From: Watersipora subatra
Lineage: Eukaryota; Bryozoa; Gymnolaemata; Cheilostomatida; Watersiporidae
Assembly: GCF_963576615.1 (NCBI RefSeq)
Contig: NC_088708.1
Coordinates: 25,241,191-25,305,190 of the forward strand
Reading direction: 5' to 3'
DNA length: 64,000 bases
Below the pieces are notes generated by a model. The model worked only from the letters and a program-made list of their open reading frames with translations, was not told the DNA's origin and made no database searches. Each line of letters opens with the position of its first letter. Position 1 is the first letter of the stretch. Shown here piece after piece: positions 32,901 to 44,900 of the stretch. Both the position numbers and the translations under genes were made by a program.

Positions 32901-35900
32901 TTGAGCATTTTACCGCCTGAGTTATCAGTGGTGAGATGACTGCAACTTTCCTAAATAGACATTTCCCGAAGTATTTTATTACAAACCTTGAATGTGGGCG
33001 GGTTACACTTTCCACACTCACTCACATAGTAATGCCTCAGAGATTGAATTATGCTTCCATCTGAAACAATTGAAACAATGAGAAATATAGAAGCAAACAG
33101 TTGCAAACAGCATCTAGTAGATCAGTTGCCATACTCTTTGCTGGCTCAGATGAGATGTCGGTAACAGGTCAATGGGGTTTCATGTAAAACAGTTACTACA
33201 GAAGGAGGGAGGAGGTATGTTTACATTTTCATTAGTAACGCATAAGTATTGTCGTAGCAGTGCTCCAAATATCGTTACAGACCTCACGACTCAGTATCAA
33301 ACTAAATGATTAAAAAACTGGAGTTGCCTGCTCACAACAAACTGCAAAACAAAATCTCTTAAATTATGATTATAGCAGCAACTTAAATTTGCTATCACAG
33401 ATATTATATGTAACAAAATATGAGATTTGCTCACATTATGCAAGAAAACAATTACTTTGTTACGAATTTACCAAGTATTATTGTTTTATTTGGAAGGAAT
33501 GCACTATTTACTTACATTGCTATGGCAATTTCGATTCATTCAGTACATCTTGAATCATGTATTACCTACAAAACTTTAACTGGCACGCAGAAAAAAATCT
33601 CTAAATTTGTAACAAAATAAATATTTTTCTCTATATACTGTAGACGTTACAAAATGTTTCACTTTTTATTGCAAACAAAATAAAATAAACATTGTTATTG
33701 ATGGCTATCTACAAATGCCAACTACTCTATTTGCAAACAAATCATTTATTAAAAACAGAAATTCTTGCATCTATAAAAAACCGGTGGGAACATAACATTC
33801 ATTTAAGTGAATCAAAGGAGATCAGAAATAAAAAAGCTCATAAGACTTTCTGAGATTGCTTAATAAACAAACACGGAAATAATAAACAAATTATCAAACG
33901 CCACACCACTAGTCACACGTTTTATCACGAAGAATACAGGAAATACAACACCTGTCAGGCTTGACACAGTTGCGAGACAACTTACCAAGTTTGAGGTTAC
34001 CAGCATAATAAATCTTCAAGGTCAGGTAAAGTATGACCAGAATGTGAAGGAAGAAGAAAGGAATCCAGACAGCAAGAGTGTTGAACAACTACAAAGAAGT
34101 ATAAGAGTAAATGGGAGAGTTAGGAGTGATTGCGTAATTGAAAGAAGTAACGAATTCACACAAAAAATTTTAAAACATGACCTATTGCATCTACAGAGGT
34201 ACCTCGCTACTTCACAGTTCAGATTTCGCGGATTTAAGACTTCGTGGTGTAATAAATATTTATTAAAAAATTGAAAATTAAAACAAAAAAACTAAAACAC
34301 ATAAATACTCTGGCCCACTGGGATTAATACTGGGACCACTCTGCAAACATCACTGTGATAGCGGTTATCATGGTTCGTTGTTTTCCTGTTATGTTTTGTG
34401 AAGTGTAAAAGTGCAAAGCGCTTGTGACACCGTTCATCAACCCTCTAGAACACCCTTGACCCTCATAATTGTCTAATGAACTTAAGGAAAAATAGGAAAA
34501 TTCTTGTGACTAATATATAAATATACATCAGTTTAGGGGTGACGCTACTTTGCAGATTTTCACTTATCTTAGGGGGCACCGGTCCCCCATCAACTGCAAT
34601 AAACGAGGGAACACTGTGAAATTGAAGTGAAAAACAGTGAACAAAACTGTACCAAATATCTTGGTCAAAAGGGCTGTTAATGATCTCAACTCACCACTCC
34701 TAGAACAGTCACCAGGATCACTCCTCCAAGAAAAAGGAATGCAAACTCGGCTTTGGAAGTGATGTCTGGGTGTCTCGATTGAAACAGCCTTATCGTAATC
34801 ATTGCACCAAGAACATACATGAAAGCTGTGTCTGTAATTATTATCAAACAAGCCAGAATGACAGACAAATACATCAACATATCTATTGTTCATGCTGTAG
34901 TAATCTGCAATAACATCTGGCACTCTAGTACAAACAAACAGTCTCGACGGGTGTCAACAGGTGTCGATAACCAAGCAGATACTAGTCTACAGGCTACAAA
35001 CATACCCATCTCATATTCATATGGACACTCAAGTTGTTAAGCACGATACCTCTAATCGCAATCCTGAGCGTTAAAAAAAATAGAGAAAATAATTCCAAAA
35101 CTGTTAGAAGTCAGCAGCCATTGAAACCTTTGAAGAAATTGGTGCCAATAATTAAACTAAACTAAATTTTATTAATCTATTAAATACTAAGTTGGTGAAG
35201 TCAGACTAGTTGACAATAGTGTTTCATAGTGAAATAATTTGGGGAATTGTTTTAATATATACCATAAGAAGGCACGCATTATTCTCCTTACATCTGCTAA
35301 ATTGAGCGTTTCAAACGGTCTTTGAGTTTGGTGGATAAATAACTTTTTTGTAGCTGATTTCAAGATACACCAACCAGAAAACATCTTAACATGTTTTACA
35401 ATAACTAGCCTCTCAGCCATCAGTCTAAACAATCTCAGCCATATCTAATGCCTGGATTAAGATTGCCACTACACAGACATATATGTCAGAGGGCTGATAT
35501 TCAGTAGATGGTACCTAATGGCTGAGTTAAAGGGTGACCACAGAAATCAATGTTTCAGGGTACTGATATTATGCAAGGGTTGTTGCGATGATATAACTGT
35601 ACTGCGCAGTATGGTCATGCATGCTGATGTTTACCTCACATGGCCTATTTGGAACAGATATTTTAAGTAATGCTTGTGTATTGGCCAATGAAATTATTTA
35701 TTTCTTTATTCTAGTCTCCTCCCATTATTAATTACGAACAGAACTATCGTAAGTAAGCTGGTTGTTTCTGGTCCATAACTTCTTAACTTGGAACAGGTGG
35801 GCTCATTGTTAACCGAATTAACAATACGGTTAACAATGAGCCCGAGATGCGAGCAATGAACAATCAATTATTCAAACATCAACAAGCTGTCCCTAAAGGC

Positions 35901-38900
35901 CAGTTCACACTATATCGCCATTTGTCAGCGTTTCCTTTTCGGCGTTCATCGTCGATTATGTGAACCGTGAATTGTTGGCATCGACGAAGCAACGCAGACA
36001 CGTCAGGAAAGTTTGCAGCTGTCAAACTTTCCCGATGTGTCGGCGAGCACCGACGACCGCCTTTCAAATGTGGACCATTTCGGCGATGGTAATTCGTGAT
36101 CGTGGATTTATTCAAATCCGTTCATGATAGTCGCTGCGGGACTAGTTTTTGATTCCCACATGCAAAAACAAAGACGTTTCTTCGCGAAAAATTAAAAAGA
36201 TAAATGTCACGAAGTATTTCCTGATGCAAACGCAGATGGGTTTGTGATAGTGTGAACATGGTTATCATCGACGATCACCGAAGTATCGTGTCATCAACAC
36301 CAAAATACGGCGATATAGTTTGAACCAGCCTTAACACTGATGCCAAAGGAAGCAGAATGGTGATGAAATCCATGAAAAATATGAACTGTTACAGCCAGCA
36401 GCGCTTCTAAGCAGCATAAAATAAGTAACAAGGTAGCCGCTAGTGCATTGGCTTTATGACTCACCAAACTGGAAGTTGTTGCTGCTCGGACAAACGTGAT
36501 AGCATGCACTCATGATACCCTCCATCCCTAAAGCCCAGCCCATGGCATAGGGCAGGCCATAAAATTGTGGTATTCCATAAGCCTCTCGCTGGGCTTTAGG
36601 CAGCTTATAATGCTGCCTCTTTCTATAATGCAAAATTCAGTTATTATTTCCAGAAAGATAGGGTCGACCATACATAAAATATAATACGTAATCATACAAG
36701 AAAACTAAAAGAACTTGCCGAAGGTAGACAATCAGATTGAACAAGATGCCAAGAAGTACATAAGAAATGTTGCTAAATACGTTGTTGAAGGCATAAAACG
36801 GGCCCAACTTTCTTGCACATTGGAAGTTGTAGTAGCAAATGTCTTCATCACCCGAAGAATTCAAATACTACAAGACAAAATAATGTGGGTTGGAGTAGCT
36901 GAAACCCAAAAAAAATTCTTAGGCAGTCAGAGAACAGTAGACACTCTTATAATGTACACTTTCTTTTGCGTAACTTCCAGTTCATGTGAAGAACTTATGC
37001 AAAGTTTTTGCTTTATATAAAGTAAGAATTTCCATAGAAGCGTCAAGTAGAACCATAAAGCGTCAAGTTGGTGCAAGTTCTCTAATTCGATTTTTATAAC
37101 GAGAGTCCCATAGTTAGCATTAAAAATATCATTTTCTCTTTAGCCGCACTTGGGAGAGAAAACAACGCATAGGGGTGTTTCTATTATATATATTAAAACC
37201 CGGGCAACTCAGTGTGTAATAAGAAATCATCAGGTGTGCCGATACAGCACAGAGAATAAGTAGCAGCACAACGGTTCAACACCTAAAGAGAGTCGATTGG
37301 TGCAGGTGTATGTTTACCATGCTGAATGTCACAAGTTGGAGTCTCTTTGAAAGCAACATTTTATCCTGACCTCTAACCCTGGCTCCGGACAAACGCACAG
37401 ACAGACACCGCTCTTAATATAGTAAAAATAAATTTTTGTTTTACTTAACGTTAGACATATACAATATTTGTTCCTGTTTTTAGCAGCATCGACTTTGCTG
37501 TTTAGAAAAAAAAGTAAAAAAATCGAATTAAATTGACATTGAAGGCATGCACTCCCCTAAACTTAAATGTACAATTAACTGTAACCTAAAACAAGCGAAA
37601 ATAATAAAAGAGAGACGTGGTTGTTATGTTTCTCAATAACTTGAAGTTTATAATGTGGTTATTTCTAAGGTTTGAAATACTGAGTTCTTCCAATGTTTGA
37701 GTAACAGTTTATAGTTCATGAATAGTAGTTTATTCGTAACTTGAGATTAGACTGATGAGTACAGAATATGATTTCATTTACATAGCAATTTATTAGCTTT
37801 ATAGCTAGAAAAAGCATAAGTATCAAAATGCTTTAATGAGTGATAAAAATATAGCTTTTAGCTTTTCATTAATAGAATCATTCATTTCTTTGCTTTCAAG
37901 TATCTCAACAGTGATCGATACAAACCAACAATACCACAGTTACTGTACAGTCAATAATACCACAGTTACTGTACAATCAATAATACCACAGTTACTGTAC
38001 AATTAATAATACCACAGTTACTGTACAATCAATAATACCACAGTTACTGTACAGTCAATAATACCACAGTTACTGTACAATCAATAATACCAGTTACTGT
38101 ACAGTCAGTAATACCACAGTTACTGTACAGTCAACAATACCACAGTTACTGTACAATCAATAATACCAGTTACTGTACAGTCAGTAAAACCACAGTTACT
38201 GTACAGCCAACAATACCACAGTTACTGTGCAGTCATTAATACCACAGTTACTGTACAGTCAATAATACCACAGTTACTGTACAGTCAATAATACCAGTTA
38301 CTGTACAATCAATAATACCACAGTAACTGTACAGTCAATAATACCACAGTTACTGTACAATCAATAATACCAGTTACTGTACAGTCAGTAATACCACAGT
38401 TACTGTACAGTCAACAATACCACAGTTACTGTACAATTATTAACTCAAAAGGCTATGTTTAGTTTTTACCTATTTGACCAGTTTGTTCCTAGTTTGAGGC
38501 TATCTCGGAACGGATTAGGCAATTAACATGTATTTTACAGTTCGTATAATATAGAATCCCTATAACATAAACATTCTTGAAAGGATTATTTAAATTGTAG
38601 GAGCATCTATTGCATTAGCTTGATAATGTATACTGGTCATCCATTAATAACTTTGTGGATGGCGCATCAGGTCTACAAAGAAACTAACCAGAATGCGTTT
38701 TAGGCTTCGTGATATGCCAGATTATATGAATACAGTGAAAATCATTGTGCTCTTTTGCTTTGCAAACATCTGCAAAGCAAAATCAATACAAATTTAAATA
38801 TATATTTAAATACATTATATATACAATATATTTAAAACTATATTTAAATACAAATTTAAATATACAAATATAAATTTGGCTGACAATCAAATAAGTGTAT

Positions 38901-41900
38901 ACAAAGGAAGGGAATGCTGACCTGCTGATAAGTCAGCACCAACTGGATTACTGGAAGTCCGTAGAAGATAGAGACAATAGCTATATTCCTGTAAAAGAGA
39001 TAACCATAGCAGTAAATATGGTATTAGGACAATAGATCAACTAAGAATAAAAGAAAACACATTCCTCAAAGCCATTTCCAATAAAGTAAAAAAAGTAAAA
39101 CAAAAGTTATAGCAACATATACTTGTTGCATTTTGTAAGGTAATGACCTATTTAAAACAGGTCAAGACATGAAAAAGCTGGACGGAAAGGTTGAGAGAAA
39201 TGCACACATTGATGCATACCATTTATATAAAGCGTATTTCTTCCGAAGTTTAGAGTTGGACTTCTTGCACATATCTGCCAACTTGAGGTTGGACTGTAAA
39301 ACAGAGCATATCAGACAGATAAAAACCATATACTGAGTTCAACAAATGTTCTAAAGATAAATAACAATGTATAGCTACATGTAGCTACCTGTAGATGGTC
39401 TTACAATTAATACGCATCGTGTTAAAAGAACTCAGGCAATCCTCAAGTAATAGATCATGGCATTTTAACTAAAAACTGTAAACTGACAGAACATCGTTGT
39501 ATGTTATTCATTTCGTTTGTGTGGTAACTAAGAACGTGTTATAACTAAAGAAGAGCTGTCTAAATGTATATCCATTTATATTCTCTCTTGTCTTCTCATA
39601 TGACAACGGCCAGCAAGTTGTTATTAACTGTGAAAACCACCTTCAATCTATAAACATCTTTATTCTCCTCAGCGTCCTGTAATGTGTCTATTTCAGAAAG
39701 GTCTTCGCTGTTATTCTGGTCATCATCCTCGTCTGAGCGATTAATGACAGCCATGGGACCAGATCGCACAGAGACCACGCCAATCTCATCTGCTCCATCA
39801 TCATTTAAGGAATCAACTAAAAAAATAATAACTTTGAATCAGGTCTTTGAACCACTTAGCATGACTGCTCCAGTGCTAGAGAAGAATGATGAGACAAGAC
39901 CAACCTGTTATTTGCTTTTTTAAAAATAATAGTATAATTATTTGTTATTATTTAAATTTACATGTGTATTTATTTAATTATAATACTAACTACTCCATCC
40001 TATTACTACTATAGTCTCTAAATCACCAAAATAGAATGTGAGTCTAACCCAGTGGTTATTAACCTTGTTGGACGTACTGAACTTCACCAGTTTCATATGA
40101 GCTTAACTGTTCATTCTCTGACAAAAAAAATAAATATGACTCTTTTTCATATTCAAATTGGACAGTGCATTAAGATCACAGTGTTGCAATAAACAAAAGT
40201 TAGATTAAACTTAAGATTAAACTTGAGATTGAATTTAGGTTAACAACCGCTAGTTTAACCAATGATTTGATTGCTTGCCTAAACCAATGGGAACAAAAAG
40301 TTCTGTGATTCAAGTATCTCACTCCATTACTAAATAAACTTGAGTTAACTGATCCAAGTATTTCCCTTAAAAAGTAACTATATTATATATAAAGTAAATA
40401 TATACAACTAACAATATATATAATTCGGAGTTTATATTCTCTTTTTTAACTTGATTAACTTGACTCGATTACATCAATAACAATTAATTCGTTTGTTTCC
40501 TTTTGTATCCGAGTCTATTTTCCAACTGCAAGTCTGAGTTTTTCATTGGAAACTTTGATTGCAACACCATAGAAATAGTTAGTACATGTAACTGTATCAG
40601 GCTATTAGTTAGTTCATTTTTTAATTCGGTCTTGATACTTAGATGTATGTTAGAAAAAGCTTTCACATTTATGACGGAAAATGTGATACTGCGTATTTTC
40701 AGGCTACCGTTTGGAGGCTACTGTGATTACACAGTTTCTTTTTATTCGAGCTATTGAACTTAATTTATTGAAGTTTCTATTCAAAATGGCAACACATAAA
40801 AAGTTTTGCTCTGTTAAAAAATGTTTGGACGCTAATATCGGCTACCTCAGCTGTGCAGGAGAGGAGTTGAGGTCAAAAGACACTGTGGAAGGTATTGAAC
40901 CGCCTAAAGAATATGAAACGGCTTCGAATGAAGGCAACAATCAGAACGCAACTGGCTAAGCAAACGATGGTAATAATTTTGATTTAAAAATGTTAATATT
41001 TGTTTCTGAATGTATTATAAATATGGTTTGTTTATGCCACTTGTTCTCGAAGATCTACTTGTAGCATTTAATAGATTATTATTATTATGAGACTTACAAA
41101 TTTGCATATTTATAGCATATTATTTGATAGCATGATTGCGGTTATCTGAACTGAGCTTATAATGGATCGACGCTCGTAACTCCTGTTCTATTGCACATAA
41201 AAATCCAGTTTTGGCTGCAAACTGTTACAAACATATCGATGAGTGCAATGAGTTTTGATGCAACCTTGTTAAATATAGCTATAAAATGACAATATACCTC
41301 AAAATTTAAAATAAAAGACTTGAAAGCTCCAACAAATGGCAATTCAGGCCATAAGATCATTGTAGTTGAATTGCAAGCAATAAATATCAAATGGTAAAGA
41401 CACATATCAGCTTCTTCGTGCATATTTATTTAAAAAATCCATGACAAGTTGGAGGTAAGTTAGCAAATTTCTTGCCTCCAAAAGGGTTAATGTTGCGCCA
41501 CCCAAAGGAGAGTGCTGCCTATAGGCGACAGTTGATTCGCCCGTGAAAGAGATAAAATTTATCTTCTACACATCCTGACGAGATGTTTGAAAAATACAAC
41601 GCCACCCTTTATTTGAACGCCACCTTTAATAAAGCGCCACTATAAAAAAAGGGTTGAAGAATGGAGTACTTTGGCGTTCAAATAAAGGTTTTATGATGTG
41701 TGTCGTTTCAAATTAATTAAGTTAAAAAAGTGAACTCTAAACTCTAAGAGTTGAGTACAGACACTATCCTACTTACGAACAACTGTAGATACAAACGGTG
41801 TTGTGCATACAGGCGCTACTCTATAACCTTTTATGACTATATTTAACAATGTTGCATTAAAGCTCATTGCAGTCATTGATGTTTGCTACAGTTGGCTACC

Positions 41901-44900
41901 AAACAGGCCCTTTAAGTGCATACATAGACCTATTACCTATACTTTATAGCTAATATGTATACTGTATAGTTAATAGGTCTATGGTGCAACAGAAGAGGAG
42001 TTATGAGCATCGATCCACTGTGAGCAGAGTTTATATAACTGCAATCATTCTATCAAATGATATGCTATAAATCTGCAAGCTTACAAGTTATACAATAATC
42101 TATCAAAGTCTACTAATATATACTCAAGAACAAGTGACATAAACATACCATAATTACAATACTTAGAGAAACGAAAATTAACAATTTTGAAACAAAAATA
42201 TTTGGATCCTTTGCTCGGCAGGTGGCTTTCTGGTTGTTGCTTTTATATGGAACCGTTTTATCTTTTTCTGACCGTTCAATACTTTTCAAAGTGCCTGCTG
42301 ACCTCAACTCTTTTTCTGCACTAGTCGATATTAGCATCCAAACAATTTTTAGCAGAGCAAAACGTTTACGCTTTGATAATAATAAACTAATAATTCACTT
42401 TTAGCCCATGCGCCAATACACAAGTTGTAGTCTGAGACAACTTAGGAACAAATTCGCTTAACGAAAGACTGTTTGAAACGTATCTCATTCATAAGTTGGA
42501 GTGCATTTGTATATTAAATCTAGACGTTTTTTACGACTAAAATTTCTTGTGGCAGCTGCCATAAGAATTTTTAGTCATAAAAATCGTCTAGTTCTATATA
42601 TAGAAATCTTCCAATCTGTCCACTCTATGGCAGGCCTGTATTCCCTAGTTGCAAGTTGGCTGGCAAATGTTAGGCGACTAGCTATGAACACTTGGGGGTT
42701 TGGGGGTGGTGTAAGCCCCCAACAGGGTTCGGGGCCCTGAAGCTCTGGACCTTTTAAGCATCAACAACCCTCAAAGTATGCATAAATGCAATCAATTGTA
42801 AGCATCAAAATCTACATAAATATATTGTTTATGGTTCATGGTAGGCAAAACTTTTTCTTTATTCAACGAACGGTATAAAACTCATGACACGATAGATTTC
42901 TGTAAGGGACATTGACAGAAAAAGAGCTACTACTTTATTGCAATAGCTCTTGTTCTGTCAATGCGTCCATGGCAGAAATCTTTCACAACTGATTCTGTAT
43001 CTATTTCAACATCTTTATATATGTGTAATATTAGAAGATTATTTAAACGAGCCTGCCCCATAGTGCTCATTGATGTATTAATTCTACGTTGATTAAGTTT
43101 TATATGATAAGGAAAATGTATGTTTGGGGGTCTTCTTCACACCCCCACTATAAGCAATAAAGTTCAGTTCCCATGTGTTAACAAAGTCTCACAAGATCAC
43201 TCATTTTGCGAGATCTCACGGAGACAATATAGAATGCTAGTTGCTAGTAAATTAGTTGCTTGAAATTCCAAGTGAAGTAGCTTAGACTGCAATTCTTAGT
43301 AGTCAGCCGCCGAAAATTACCAAAAATTTGGGGCGGCTCAGTCGTCCAGCCGCCCCAAAAAATACCGGCTTGCTCTATGGCATTAAATTAAGCATCTTGG
43401 AATGCTATATGTAATTGAAGGTTTCACAGAGCATATCTAAAAACCAAATTAAATAATCAAAAAGTAAATTATATATAACCAAAAACAGATAAATGTGAAC
43501 GTACATGTTTCAGTCTGCTGATTTCTTCTCTTTGCCCTGTAACATACACAAACAGCATGTAAAGAATTGATGATTCGGAAAGTGAAGCAGTGGAGAGCAA
43601 AGGTCAAGTATGATATGACTATTAAAGCACATAAATTACATAATTTTTTTATTGTATATTTCAATACATCAGAGTCTTGGCTTTCGAATGAGCTATTGTT
43701 TGCCATAGTGAGACAGACATTGGTTGGTGTTTATAGGATTTCCCCAGAGCTCTACCGCGAAAAAGTTTACTGGCATAGTCTCGAAAATTGTGATGTCACA
43801 ATTCTCATATTCGTTGTTGTGTGCTCTTATTGCTTATTTATCAACTACGAAAGTGACGATAATGACGCTAATGGCAGGCGAAGGTAGGACAACTCCAGAG
43901 AACGAATGAAGATGACAAAGGAATCAGTGTCATTAGTTCTCCATGTACATATTATTTCTATAAGTACCTCAGACTCCAAGAACCATACTATATTTTCCGA
44001 TGATATTATGCACTAGCTCTTTATTTTTAATGCGATGTTAAGGGTGATGACTGAGACTAATTAATTTCAAGCATTGCGTGATCTCGCGAAAGTGCGATTG
44101 ACATTTAGTCCTAGAGCCACGAAACCGCAGGTCATAATTTAATCGATGTGATTTCACTACTTTTATCAACGACAGTACATTTATTAAAGCATAATTAATT
44201 AACCCAGAACATGTGTTTGTATTGGTCGGGCGTTAGTACGATAGCTCGCGGGCATTGTTGATTATCTAGAATCTTAGTTTATTATTAGCGCTCTCCGGGT
44301 TTAACAGCACCGAATGGCACAGAAAAACGCAGCCTCAATGGCAGCGAAAGGGATCGACGACCTAAGGCTAAATGAGATTTATGACGCCACATTTTGAGTA
44401 CCTGAACCAAGTGTTTTTTTTGCAGGATGTACTTTTGACACCCCGTTTTTCACAGTTCTATTATTCTTTGTGTATTGAATATAGGCTCATTCGAAAGCCA
44501 AGACTCTGTTGTATTGAAATATATAATAAAAAAATTATGTAATTTATGTGCTTTAACTAACTAGCGACTGTCATAGAAGAAAATTCAGGAAAAGGGCAGT
44601 TTGGTAATGCTAAACTCCCAAATGAACTAATGCAAACGTTCGGCGGGGCAAAAGATAAAACATAGGTTCCCTATTAGTCAAAAGACAAACTATCGAATAA
44701 AAATGAGATCCCCGTATATCACCCTCCCTGTCTTCCCAACCATTTTTAATTTGGTGAAAAATTACTTTAAATAAATAATCTTTGTTATAATAAGAGTCGT
44801 GTCCGTCCATCGAAAGCTACGGTTAGAGAAAAATATTACATCACACTGGTGTCGAACCTGCGACGGTCAGTTTTGCTGCCCATCACACTACCACCTGCAC

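Larger units (their letters stand above)
30195..34194. other. SIDT introns 15-19
   Basis: Between the exons listed no repeat or other gene is recognised; the least repeat-loaded part of the window. Confidence 0.5.

Noticed and set aside
34564..34923. 119-residue minus ORF over SIDT exon 14
   Set aside because: Shadow frame; the family motif R-H-P-D-I-T lies in the other frame.
36294..36509. Minus ORF of 71 residues with His-rich H-I-F-H-G-F-H-H-H
   Set aside because: It crosses the true exon 13 donor and the end of a MITE; the real SIDT frame here is different and ends at 36465.
41570..41700. Repeated TTTATTTGAACGCCA-type motifs in both orientations, with weak similarity near 22600
   Set aside because: Could be the remains of another TIR element, but borders and target duplication cannot be set from these copies.
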